Of a DNA stretch of 64,000 nucleotides, positions 1 to 10,758 are shown piece after piece. The stretch covers positions 62,001 to 126,000 of the forward strand of contig RDEW01000076.1 of the NCBI GenBank assembly GCA_011109175.1, in the 5' to 3' direction. How positions within the stretch are numbered: position 1 is the stretch's first letter; the number at the start of each line of letters is the position of its first letter. Made by a program: the position numbers and the translations under genes. The stretch comes from Dicyema japonicum (taxonomy: Eukaryota; Dicyemida; Rhombozoa; Dicyemidae). The notes under the pieces are model-generated. The model was not told the DNA's origin. It did no database searches and saw only the letters and a program-made list of their open reading frames with translations.

Positions 1-1090
1 AATTGAGGCAGGTTGTAATTGAGAGACTTTTCTGACAACATGAGTCCTCCCTCAGAGGCCTGAACTCTTCATCGGGGTACCAATGATTTAATCCACAGTA
101 ATCTGAATATATGAAGGCATGCCGTAGGAATTCTCACGGAAAGGTACAATCTTCTCTTCGCAGTTTCTTTAACTGCAGCATCTCTTAATCCATAAAGTAA
201 ATTGGAAGATGTAGGAAATAACATTAAAGTCACAATGTCATCTGCTTCTTAGTTTACACTGCAGTAATGTGGATGCTCAAAGAGAATTAACTACCTTGAA
301 CTGCCTCTCAACTATATTTTTCACAAAAATAAGGAATAATCGACAATTCGAGTGTTTCCCAACTTTTTGCGACTTATCAGACCGGATTTAGAATCCAGTC
401 CCTTGAGTCCGTTAGGTCCACCATGCCTTAGTGAACCAATCAACCACTAGATTAATCAATTTACTTAATATTTGAGTATTTAATCAATTACCACCAATTA
501 GGTAGCAAAAATTCAATTTATTGGCAAATCTTTGGACAGCCAATTTTGTTGCTCCCCCACCTAAATGTAGAAGGATAAAAATACCTTTAATCTATCAAGT
601 CATCCTAAGGACTAAGCAATTAATAAGTATGCTCAGCATGTGGCACTGTGATTACCACCACAAGGCATATCAATTAGTGCTCATTAATTTTCACTTTAAA
701 CCCAGTAGGGTCCATCGATAAACAAAAGTGTCAATTGAGTGAACAAAATCTCTGTGAATCACATGGAAAAAATTTACTGACAAATTCATTAATAAATTTG
801 CATCGAAATGAAATGAAAAATTCCAAGACCACGGTAACACCAAACTAACTACTCACGTGTTCCAGGCATTATTACAAACTCGGGAACTCAGGAAAGGGGA
901 AAAAGTTATTATCTAAATTAAGTTATCCCGGTGTCAGTGCATCTCCCGTTGATTTGTTCTCATGCGAAAAAAACCGTCTGAAATTCCCTACCCTTCTATG
1001 ACCTTCAAAATGGTGACCTATCAATTTTATCCGTTTTCTCTCTGCTACTTCTTGTTGGTGATATGAGTCTAATCGGGTCTCGACTCTACA
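1..1090. other. unassigned edge region, possible gene exons on minus strand
   Basis: No gene can be named here. On the minus strand, between about 60 and 240, two open stretches can be joined across a 23-nt GT...AG interval of the size typical for this genome. The joined text contains 'PFRENSYGMPSYIQ', which reads like real protein but matches no family I recognise. If real, the gene runs leftward out of the window. The rest (about 250-1090) is AT-rich with stops in all frames; I see no RNA gene or clear repeat in it. Confidence 0.25.
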
Positions 1091-2265
1091 CTGATTATTC
1101 TACAATTAAATGTAAGTGGAATCCGCAATAAAGTCTTGGAGCTATGCTCCCTCTTATCCCATTTGAGAGTGGAAATTTTCCTCATTCAAGAATCGAAACT
1201 CTCCGGAATATCCCACACACCTTGTTTTCCTGGATATTGTGTACTTTGCATAGACCGGACGAGAAGTCTCGGTGGAGGATTATTGACAATTGTTAAGGGT
1301 GGACTTGCATTTACGGATGTCACCCCATTTGTATCTTCTCTCTGCGAAGGGGATTTTATTCTGGAACAGATTTTTTTATTGAAGTATCCTTTTTTCCAAC
1401 GAGATGTTTTACACTGTGTAAGATCTTTAATTCGAAGTTACATCCGAACACCATGCTATAACTGGAAAATTTCTTAACTGGCCGACGTGGGAGAGTCCGA
1501 ATGGTAAAACTACTTAAAAATCAAAACTACTCCCACAAATTTCCCCTTTATCTCCTCTCATGTTTAACTTATTTTACACGACTAACCTACTACCAAAGAT
1601 CAGGAAGCTATGTTTCTATCTTACGCGGACGACCTGATTATCGCTCAGTTCACTCTATTCACTACGGAAGAGAGATTTAAAGATGGACTCGAGGAACTCT
1701 TCGGAATCATTCCTACGAGAATCCAGAAAATCCTCGGAGTAACATCGAATCTATTACGACGTTCTTACACGTCACACGGAGTAAGTGTTAGCCAGGGGGC
1801 TTCGAAAGTGGAACACCTTAAAGCCTATCATGAAAAAGACCCCCTTCCCACCTATTCCTGTATCAGCAAACTATATCTGTCGACAATTGAATATGTCTGC
1901 TCTGCCTGGAGATTCCCTCTTAGAGGGTGGAGTGCATAAAATCATGCGGTATATGCAATCAGACATCATATCCATCCTCAGTTTCCTTTTAGAGGCGGCG
2001 ACGTTAAGAAATGGGGAGGGCTTCCTACGTATCTGCAAAGAGATAGGCAACGCATTCAGAGAAAGGGAGACCCATGCAGAGGAATTCAGATCGACCACAA
2101 AGAAGTGTCACCGATAGAATTCTTCTGCAGATACAAAAAAAGGCAGTTGGATCGCTGGGGAATACTCACGGAGAATTCGCGAGATGTTGGAGGCTGGGAT
2201 CACCTAATTAGTGAGTTAACCTTTCTTGGTATCCTTGGGGTTTTAAAATAAATCTAATAAGATCG
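1091..2265 (+). mobile_element. decayed APE-type non-LTR retrotransposon (LINE), internally deleted
   Basis: The 5' part (about 1100-1330) reads as the start of an apurinic-type endonuclease domain, with the characteristic 'FLIQESKL' strand and a glycine-rich 'RSLGGGLLTIVKGG' stretch. From 1610 the reading jumps to reverse-transcriptase palm sequence with 'SYADDLIIA' (catalytic YxDD box), so the middle of ORF2 is missing. After 1640 the frame is broken repeatedly. The 3' end (about 2190-2262) has a GATCACCTAATTAGTG / ATAAATCTAA tail resembling the tails near 27470, 43240, 46060 and 56560, which defines one LINE 3'-end family in this window. The copy is dead. Confidence 0.75.
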
Positions 2266-3290
2266 GTTGAACTGTAATACAAAACTTAAAATACAACGGG
2301 GGAAAGAGTCGTGAAAATACTGCAGAGGCATCAGTAACTTCTTAGGGAATGCATTGATATACTTTTTGAATCTAAACCTTGAAGAACACCTAGGAAACAT
2401 ATTGTTATCAATTTTATAGGGAACCCACCATGAAACTGGCACTCCTGTTATACAGGACCAACAGAAACGTAGAAACACAAAATTTGGCTAAAAATAAACA
2501 TGATATGCGTCTGCTTATCACATAAAAACGAAAAAAAAACCACACGTCATATAATTCAAAATTGATTAGAGTTTGAGCCAACTAATCTAGAAGGGGTGTT
2601 GTAGAAAATCAATAAAATAAGAAACACTGAAAAAATGTTTTAGTAGTGCGGTACCTTTGAAATCTAAAAAATAAGACCAGAAAGATTGCGACTAGTGGAA
2701 ACAATGGTGGAAGTCTACCGTGGTTCTGACGTGCAAATCGATTGTCGAAGCTTGGTATAGGAGCAAAGTACTAATCGAGCAATCTAGTAGCTGGTTCTCA
2801 AAAATCTTTCTCAGGAAAGCTGGGGCTCGAGACTAGTTTCATATGTTAGAGGATTTGGGATTATGCGGGTGCAAAATATTCTCAAGCTTTAAACACGTGG
2901 GAAGTATGACTAACATGAGTGTAGTCATACGTAAAATAAGGGTGCCAAGTGTGCCAATTGTGGTAATCATGACTGCCGCTGTGGGATGAATCAAACGCTG
3001 CTTGACTATACGCACACAGGACACCATAAAAAGTGTCAGTTTATTATGACAACGAGAAGGTGGCCTTAGTAATTGGAAGCCTCTAAGGAGTGTGCAGTAA
3101 CATACCAGTCTAGTTAATTGGCCTTGCTTCGCATGGAGTTGAATTTCAGTAACTTAATCCAAGAATTAGGGGAGAACTTGTTACCAGTATCTGAACAGAC
3201 ACACAAATAAATTTTGATATGCCTATTAAAAAAACTCAAATTGTAATTTTTTTTTCAATTGGAAAGAAAAGAGAGTAAATATCATATAGA
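2266..3290. other. no recognisable gene
   Basis: About 1 kb of mixed-composition sequence. Short open stretches exist on both strands (for example about 2839-3027 on minus with two hydrophobic runs, and a 25-codon frame at 3134-3211 on plus), but none has a recognisable domain or convincing splice structure. No inverted repeat or RNA gene was seen. Confidence 0.3.
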
Positions 3291-3299
3291 CTCTGCCCT

Positions 3300-3735
3300 A
3301 ACTGCGTGGCTATTCCCTCTCAAGATGGCGAGCGAGATTCGCTAAAATAATCAACAGCGCTCACGAGGTTCTCCTGATCGAGTAGCATCCGATTCCCTAG
3401 ACGACTCAAGAAGTCCGCGTCATAGGCACAAGGGAATCAGACGTCTCAACGGCGAGTGGAACAAACAAAAAATCCTTGGGTAAGACCGCGTACTTTTACC
3501 GTTTCAACTTCTCGGTTTTCTCAGCTGCAGAACAGGTTCCAGAGGCACTCGTTTGGGTGCAAGTGACGTCCCAGACTAGAGGTTAGTCGTCTTCAAAAGG
3601 GAAGCTTGTCATCCCATCTGGTCGTTTCCCGTCCCGCCTGCAAAGACAGACTGGTTCGAGCATGGAGTGGTGTCCGGCGGCGCCCAAAGCTCGTCTAACG
3701 ACTTCGTTCAAGGTCACGTGTCTGAGAAATCTGCC
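3300..3735 (+). repeat. dispersed repeat, copy 1
   Basis: Begins with GTGGCTATTCCCTCTCAAGA and continues for roughly 430 bp that match, with many substitutions, the reverse complement of about 30800-31225. Its first 40-50 bp also match the reverse complement of the segment near 34490. Both are lower-copy and GC-richer than the surroundings. The best open reading is the minus-strand copy at 30.8-31.2 kb, so it may be the 5' or ORF1 part of a LINE. Confidence 0.55.
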
Positions 3736-3950
3736 TGCACTCTTCCTGCAGGAGAGAGGAAATACAGACTTTTAATCCCAGTCGTAATAAGATCCCAATA
3801 CGGACGCATTCATAATCCATGAAAATACCCAAAACTCCATTGGGAATGGCGTTGATTCAGGCACCGCTTCGGAAGACGCTCCCGACAAAAAACAGGCACG
3901 ACGATGTTGGCTAGATGACACTTGCAAATCTTAGAAAGAATTCCAGCATA

Positions 3951-4427
3951 TACAGTACTGGTCAATGAAAATTGCTCATTAATATTTTCATGTTTTTTAT
4001 TTTGAAAATTATAAATTTATATCTTGAGCTCATTTTTAGTCTAATTTATTAATTTTATTTTTTTAAATTAAATATTCTTTTATTTAACGAATTTAAAGCA
4101 AAAGAAAATCAAGATTTAAAAAATATGGCGAAATTGGAGACCGCTACCGTTTAGTACCGGTAGCAATCGAGACGTCTGGTGCGGCTGGAAATATTACAGC
4201 CTCTTTCCTAAAGGAAATCGGGGAAAATTGGCCCACCGCAAGAAAGACGTGCGGGAAGCGTCTGGCCTGAGGCAAAGAATTGTATCGCAGTTGTTCGCGG
4301 AAACGTTTACTCCGTGATGTCAGCAGCCGCTTTCCCCCAAGGTTAATAAATAATATTTTATTGTTAATAAATTTTTAAAATAAAAACATGAAAATATGAT
4401 GAGCAATTTTCATTGACCGGTACTGTA
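3951..4427. mobile_element. 477-bp MITE with TA-ended terminal inverted repeats (Tc1/mariner type)
   Basis: The left end reads TACAGTACTGGTCAATGAAA and the right end is its reverse complement with one change (TACAGTACCGGTCAATGAAA). The inverted repeats continue through 'ATTGCTCAT' and on for about 45 bp. The terminal TA...TA fits the TA target duplication of the Tc1/mariner superfamily. The interior has no transposase frame, so this is a non-autonomous element. It sits against a LINE fragment (4430-4790). Confidence 0.85.
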
Positions 4428-4429
4428 GC

Positions 4430-4790
4430 ATTGTCCAGGCTCCGCTGAAAGAACGAGGAAGGCAGGAAAGCTTATAAGTACGGCTCCAGGCCTCACAAGC
4501 ATGGCCGATCCAGTTAATCTGTGCGAGTTGGTCTCACTGAATGAAATAGGAGCAGTCCTCAGGACATATGCAAGCCTCTGTACGTTGAGACTGTTTTTCA
4601 GAAGGAATAATGACGTATGCATGTCAAGTAGACACAAGCGATCCAGAGTCTCTCCGAGTAACAGTCGTTTTTCAGGCATAGCTCTTCCCATTGGGATCCG
4701 AGGAATTGTAAATTGTAAACAAGAAAATGATGCTATTTCTTGCCAGCGGTTGGCTGATAGATTCTCGCCTTGCATCGACTACAGTTAACC
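4430..4790 (-). mobile_element. fragment of the PHD/RLE-type LINE (reverse transcriptase thumb region)
   Basis: The minus-strand reading contains 'LDRLCLLDMHTSLFLLKNSL' followed by 'YVLRTAP', which aligns in order with 'MSFLDRHVAFFMLKNCLLLQ' of the nearly full-length element at 16475-19447. It is therefore a 5'- and 3'-truncated copy of the same LINE class. The MITE at 3951-4427 abuts its downstream end. No host function is expected. Confidence 0.65.
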
Positions 4791-4889
4791 CCCCATTAAT
4801 TATCATTAAGGCACTTTCACGAAAGACATAATGTTTATAGCCCCGCACGTGCGACACTCAAAGAAACAATGTTTAGCGTTAATCTCTTC

Positions 4890-6560
4890 CATCTTCCTCT
4901 GTCGAATGCAAGTAATCTCAATTCGTCTAGGTCGTCTTCCTTCTTTAGTTTTTTCTCACACGGTTTAGATCTTTGCTTAAGGCAGTCGGAAGTGTGGATC
5001 TAGATCGTCCGCTGAAGGGTTTGTCGCAACTGTCAAAGTAATTTTCCATCGCTTTGTAAGCGGCTATGTCTCTTCTATCTTCTTCCTCATTATATATAAC
5101 ATTTACGGAAATCACGGAGTGCAGAATCCGCCACATCCTTTTTCCGGCTTAGTGCAATGTTTGTCAGCACCTTGCGTATCGAGTTCAGAAGTATGACCGG
5201 GCGGAGATTTTCTACTGGTCCTTTTCCTTTGTTCGGTTTTTGTATGGGTATTAATAATCCATTTCCAAGTCCTATATCGGTATTAGTTTCAAAGACGTCA
5301 TTTAGGGTTTTTGCAATTGTGTCGCTAAGTTTTTTTGGCCCAGCACTCTTCAGTTTATTTAGAGCTGATTCAACTTCCTCCACTGTGATGGCATTCATTA
5401 ATGCCCTCGGTTCTTCTTGGAAAGGAGGAAATTCCTCATTGTCCGTATTCAGCGACATTTCAAAGTGACTTGGAATTAATTCGGCTTTTTCTTTTAAGTT
5501 ACTTACGAATTTTCCTTCTTTGTCTTTGATGTGAAGCACGTTTTTTCCTTTCTTTGTCCGCAACAGCCGTAAAGCACCAAACATCTTTGAATTGTCTTTT
5601 AGGCATTCCACATCTTTTAATAGGGATGTAATAATTTCCCGTGAATGTTCTGTTCATTTTTTAGATTTTCTATTTTAGTTCCCTTTGTTGGATTTTAAGC
5701 TCTTTTTTATACTCTCGTCTGACGTGTTTGCCGCTTTTAGCCTTAGACCTCTGCAATGTTTTGACATATCTGGCACGTTGGGTGATGATCCAATTTTAGG
5801 GGTGATGATTTCGAACTTCAAGGCAGCTGACTTGGAGATTACCTGCTTTGTTTGATCCCACAGAGTTCGTACTGATGATTTCGGTACGGTTTTCTTTATG
5901 AGAGTCTCGATTTGTTGTGATATTTAGCCCTACAGGTGGGCTCTAACCACGATTTTTCTGTCTGAAAGTATATATTTGGGCCTTTGTCTCACCGTTTTCG
6001 CGTTTTTAATATATTTTTTCCCAGTCAAGTGTTTTTTTACAGACAGTTCCGCAATAACGATCCTATGGTCGCTCTCTTGTTGTCCCCTGGTAGGAACATA
6101 GATCAATTAGCAGGTGTTTATCAGACGTTTGACAGATAATGTAGTCGATTTGATTGCATATTCACGGTCTCCCCAGCAGAGTTCTTCCTTTGTTCATGCC
6201 ATGTCGTCTTGTGGTTGTTTACGGCAATTTTTATTGTACCTCTCCTCATTTTCTTGATGAGAGATATAATCTTATCTTTCCTTGATAACAAAAAAGTAAA
6301 GTAGGCAGTATTACCCCCCGAAAAATAAAAAGAAATGTATCTCTCCTAAACTACAACCTTCGGGTCTAAAGAATTTATTTAAAAACCTTCTTCTCGCTTT
6401 GATGTCTACCATTAAGTCCCCCTTCTTTCTACTCAACAGTCCAAGATAGTGTAAGTTAACATCTTTTATGTCCTCAAGGCACAGCTCTCGACGAATGTTA
6501 GAGATCCACAGAACGTTAGTCTTTTTCAACTGAGATAGTCAAATTCCTGAAGATACCGCA
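4890..6560 (-). mobile_element. RTE-like LINE remnant, minus strand
   Basis: From high to low coordinate: broken endonuclease-like text (about 6560-5900), then a 173-codon open frame (5611-5090) with the pre-finger and finger regions of a reverse transcriptase ('AELIPSHFEMSLNT' and 'KKLSDTIAKTLNDVFE'; 'LIPIQKPNKGKGPVENLRPV'), then a jump to the C-terminal tail (5136-4945) with 'AYKAMENYF' and 'GRSRSTLPTALSKDLNRV'. The palm with its YxDD box is missing. The same tail occurs near 10115, 49000 and 59280, marking an RTE-like family. Dead copy. Confidence 0.7.
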
Positions 6561-7900
6561 CTTTCAGATTTCTTAGATGTATTTATCGAGTCTCTTATAT
6601 GAAAATCTTCCCAACTTAGACACATCCAAGATCAAGACGTCAACCGCGTAAATAACAATTTCGATACTCGGCGTTCTCGATAGCGATATACAGTAAAACT
6701 CCTCCTAACCGCCAACTTTTTATTTAAATTTATTTTAAAACATCAAGCTAGTGCATTTATCACCAGATCTAACAAGTTTATTGCACGACTTGACTAAGGA
6801 ATAATTAAATTGTTAATCACAGTTTACCATCAGAGAACTTGATGTTAACATAGAAAAATCTGAACATTAAAGACGTCAAGATATATTTGATTTGCTTGGA
6901 AGGAAACCTAGTGATGAACTATGTTGAGAATTATAATGATTTTGTTTAAGGATCCCATGGTAGAAGAGGATTTTTGAATGTCAAATTTAGACAAGATATT
7001 CTTTAGAAAAATGAAATAGAAAAGGCTGACAAATAAAAGCAATGGATTTAATATTTGCCCTGAAATGCTTGATAATTTTTTAAATCTTGTAGACATAGGG
7101 GAGGTTGAGGAGACATATGTTATTAGCAGTCCAAATACGAGGATAGGCTTTCTGTCAAAAATAGGATTTGAAATGCTGTTTTTTTATTAGTACGGAGTGT
7201 TCATATTTCAGAAAATTTGAGTTGATGTCCGGTCGAGGGGAACGACCATTTTTAAGTTTTCCTGTGCCCCTGCAATTTTTATTGATTTTTCTAATTATGT
7301 AGAGTGTCCACTTACAAAATCTGATATTTAAGCAAATTTTTAAAGTAGGTCACTCTGTATTCAAGTGGTCGACGGGGTTTAGCAGTACTTTTCCATTATC
7401 GTTGTGTAGTTTTATTTTGGATTCTTATTTCTTTCAATTGATCTTCCATATTGCACTGTTTTTATTTTCTTCGACTTTTGCAATTTTTATTTACAGTGAT
7501 TTTCAGTCGTACTTCCTAGTAAGCGTGTTCATTCTATTCTCAACGGGTGTTCGTCTTGACCTGATAAATCAGCGTCTCTTCTGATCCAGGGTTTTTTTGA
7601 AGTGGTCTTAGCTTCTTGAGTTCTTTTATAATCATTGGTACATCGGGGAAACTTTTGTTTTTGGGCGATACGCTGTTCCTCAGGCTCCTTCCAGAAGGAA
7701 AGCCAGAGATGGTTAGTGATTACGAACACCAATGCCTCCAGAAGAAAGCAGTAGTTCACAGTATCGCCTGGAGATATGTTCAACATTTTGTTCAACACAC
7801 ATCGACTAAAAATAATAATTAATTTCAAAATTAAATTTAAAAAATAATTAATTTAATTTAGATCAATTTAAAAACATAGTCGTTAATTATTATTATTAAA
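6561..7900. other. no recognisable gene; possible small inverted-repeat element near 7190-7360
   Basis: AT-rich, stops in all frames. Around 7191 (TACGGAGTGTTCATATTT) and, inverted, around 7357 (TACAGAGTGACCTACTTT) are two similar ends about 165 bp apart that could bound a tiny MITE; similarity is weak. A minus-strand open stretch at 7529-7828 has no recognisable domain. Confidence 0.3.
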
Positions 7901-7904
7901 ACAT

Positions 7905-8040
7905 AGTCGTTAGTGTGTCGCTCGATTCTAGATTAGTCACGGATTTGATTCCCACACAGCTATTTGCCTGGTCGAAGGATTATGCTCTGCTGTATGCCTT
8001 CTTTAATTCCTAAGAGACGTCAAATATCTAGTTGGCATCT
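7905..8040 (+). repeat. SINE-like dispersed repeat, copy 1
   Basis: Contains GGATTTGATTCCCACACAGC, which resembles a pol III B box (GGTTCGATTCC), followed by 'CCTGGTCGAAGGATTATG' and 'CCTAAGAGACGTCAAAT'. Related sequence in the same order is found near 30640, 39690, 43110 and 56300. The B-box-like segment suggests a tRNA-derived SINE head; I could not fold a full tRNA. Confidence 0.4.
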
Positions 8041-8268
8041 AATTTTTTCTTAATCAGTTAAGATGTTCCTACAATGATGGACATTGATGGACGTGATGCC
8101 TGGACAGGATGCTGAGACAATCCGGTTCCGCAGCGATGAATCACTGATGAAGCGTCACTTGTCAATCCAAGAACAGTGACATTTGAACCCATAACCATCT
8201 GAATTTTGACTCTACTAATAACTTTAAACTGACAAAATGATTAATGTTAATTATAAAAAAAAAAATCA

Positions 8269-8392
8269 ATATTAACGTGGGCAACCTATAATTTATTAAA
8301 TAATAAAAATTATTATTAATTACAAAATTTAAAAATAAAGAATAATATTAACGTGGGCAACCTTTAATGTATTAAATAATAAAAATTATTAG
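8269..8392. repeat. two-copy tandem repeat upstream of SPAG8
   Basis: The segment starting ATATTAACGTGGGCAACCT, followed by an AT-rich stretch ending AATAATAAAAATTATTA, occurs at 8269-8318 and again at 8344-8392 with few differences (period about 75 bp). The second copy ends about 12 bp before the putative SPAG8 start, so it lies in the position of its promoter or 5' UTR. Confidence 0.8.
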
Positions 8393-8404
8393 TCATGGTT
8401 ACAC

Positions 8405-9036
8405 ATGATTGGTCGTCATATTCTGCCAATTCCCAACTCAAATTCAAAATGTTTAATAGAAAATTGGTTAGAGGAAGTAATACGAATATATAAAAAATAG
8501 AGACACACAAATGTAATCGATGGTGATTTTAAAAATGATTACTACTCCAATAAAAGTCACAAAGGAATACTCAGTGGGACCGAAACTAATCCAACCATCA
8601 CCGAATACTCAGAAGCTTACATAAAGCACAAAATTATGAGCATTCCACATAAAGTAAGAGAACAACTAAATGACGCCGAATTATACGAAAGAATAAGAAG
8701 AGAAGTGATTGCTGAATTGGAGGCTGAAATGATGTGCCCATCTGTGGAATATGTTAGCGAAACAATGGACAAATTCTGGCACACCGACTTTGTCTCGAAA
8801 CAGCCAAAGCCAATCCAAGTTGCTAAAAGATTAACGATTAGCCTCACAACTTGACAGAAATGCCATATTCCTACTGGAATAGCAAAAAGAACAAAACACA
8901 TGTACCTGATATCGCTGTAATTAAGGGACAAACCAAATTCTGCAACTTGGCCACTCCATGGAATAAGAATTGCTCATTCTCTAAACCAATATCTGAGTAT
9001 TATGACGAAGGACTACCCCACAACATTCCAAGATGA
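8405..9036 (+). CDS. SPAG8: SPAG8-like microtubule inner protein of cilia/flagella
   Basis: SPAG8 is a sperm/cilium protein that lies inside axonemal doublet microtubules. Three exons are joined by a 24-nt intron (8479-8502) and a 23-nt intron (about 8830-8852), giving 194 codons plus stop with no frame break. Family landmarks in order: 'CLIENWLEER' near residue 17 (family: NW-EER), 'SHKGILSG' (family: HGHRGLL), a glutamate-rich central helix, 'PHNLTEMPYSYW' (family: HDYR-E-PETFW) and 'TPWNKNCSFSKPI' (family: TPFRKNCSFSTPV). It is much shorter than vertebrate SPAG8, lacking its long N-terminal repeats. The ATG at 8405 is the first in frame; a tandem repeat lies immediately upstream. I identify it from conserved order of motifs recalled from the family, without a search. 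Confidence 0.83.
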
Positions 9037-9411
9037 CAAATTAACAATTATAATCTTAATATTGTTATGTTCTAGCAGATTTTGTGGATGAGAACTGCCT
9101 GTCCACCAGCCAAAGACATCCAAATTATTAATTGGTCTTATTGTCAACACAATTTCCTTCTTTATGAATGATTCTCTCAGCCGAAGTCTCCTTAGCGGAT
9201 TTACCGATGGCTTTAGGAATTGTAGAAAGCACAGAGCAGAAGGGACGGACTCCTTCGATCATTTAGGTAGCTGTGTGAATCTAACCTTCGGCTAAATGCA
9301 ACTCGAGCGGCAGAACTAACCATTATACTCTAATAATGCTGTATTTCAGCAAGGACCACCTAACTTTTTTGTTACGGGCGGGTTCAATTAGAGAAGGGTG
9401 AATCTCTCCAA
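9037..9411. other. no recognisable gene
   Basis: About 375 bp between SPAG8 and a minus-strand transposase remnant. No open reading of note, repeat or RNA gene seen. Confidence 0.3.
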
Positions 9412-9900
9412 TTAAAGTTTACTCTTGTAAACGGCAGGACTGTTGTTAACACAGCTTCCGACACAGCGATTGGTTAATGCAAACTGTCTGAAGGCAGAAT
9501 CCGTGCTGCCGTGACGAATTTTGCAGGTCAAAACCGTATATTCCCAAAATTGATATAAAATGGTTTTATTCAGGTTCTTAAAGAACTTCCTAACACAGTC
9601 AAGATTTAATTTATTAAGTGGAATGTCTGCTTGCAGAAACATCTTTGTGAGAGATAATTTGAAGGAATCATCAAGTTCTCGAGTTGGCACTAATTTGGAT
9701 TAAATATGATATTTTTTAAAGCTTCATTGCTGTTTGATGACAGTCGGTGGATACCGATAATTATCAAATGATCCCAGTCTGAACAGAATCGGACAATTAT
9801 CTTCTCCACTTTGCCCATCATGCCTTTTTGACGACCAGAATACGGACCACCTCTTCTCTTATCCGGGTCTGACTCCGAGTTCTGCAAAGAACCCAATAGA
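9412..9900 (-). mobile_element. hAT-type (BED-finger) transposase remnant
   Basis: The minus-strand text near 9600-9650 reads 'FLQADIPLNKLNLDCVRKFF', matching the hAT/CGGBP1-like motif 'F-ADIPL-KL---R-F'. The flanking frames (9690-9896 and 9412-9690) are open but lack the catalytic core. It is a short decayed fragment. Confidence 0.5.
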
Positions 9901-10099
9901 CTTGTCGGATCTCTGGAAGCGTCCGTTCTTGGATGTGATGTTCTTGTTAGCCTTTGGTTTCCTTCAGTCGAAGGGACCAGGAGTAAACAAATAAATGACC
10001 CCTGCCTCTCTTAGCAGTGATCTCATAATTTCCTGGTGTTTCTCTCAGGAGTCGACTATTTGTTTTATTATTTAAAATGTGATTTTTCTATTTTTAATT

Positions 10100-10350
10100 T
10101 GTTAATTTGGCCACGTGTTACGTCTAAATGACCAGGTCCCCGCAAATGTCGCAATGGACAACTACTTCGCACACACAGGAGCCGGATTCCGTGGAAGACC
10201 AAGAACGACACTTCTGACTATCTTGAATGTCCGACTAGCGGTTGTTATGAGACTAACTTTGGCGGAGGACCTAAGAGAACTAGCGCGCAACAAATGATAG
10301 ATGCTGACGGAGAGGATGATTCGGAATACGGCACAAGGAGACTTAATTAA
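10100..10350 (+). mobile_element. 3' fragment of an RTE-like LINE
   Basis: Reads 'VPANVAMDNYF' then 'GFRGRPRTTLLTILN' and 'EDLRELA', the C-terminal tail typical of RTE-like ORF2 (compare 'VPANHVIDEYF' near 49000 and 'GRSRSTLPTALSKDL' near 5000). No other part of the element is present. Confidence 0.65.
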
Positions 10351-10758
10351 CTTTATGTTTTCTCGGGAGTGCTTTTTAATAATAATTTGATGGCGCAGTG
10401 TAACGATTGCCAACAAAAGGCTTGAGTATCTCGCTGCTGTAAATTCCGGCTGAAGGTTCCACGCAGTACGATGCTATAGCTCCTCATAAGTGCAGTGTTA
10501 ATTCGTTAATTTATCATTAATGTCAATATGACAGGGAATCGTTTTAGTGACGGAAATTAGGAACATTTGGTTTTATAAATTTGTCTGTCCTCATAAGGAT
10601 GCAACGTCACTAAATCTGTGAAAAGAAAATAATGAAGAATAAAGTTTAATGACGAAATAAATCACCTATTCTAATTTGTTATGATAATTCATAGTGATTG
10701 ACAGTATCGTGCTGTTATTGGTTTAAATACTGATTTCAATGCATTACAGCGAAATAAC
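10351..10758. other. presumed upstream region of the calcium-channel gene
   Basis: About 400 bp with no open reading or repeat that I recognise. It must contain the promoter and 5' UTR of the downstream channel gene, but no motif stands out. Confidence 0.3.

Noticed and set aside
4501-4788. 95-codon open frame on the plus strand
   Set aside because: It is antisense to the LINE thumb region on the minus strand, and its composition follows from that.
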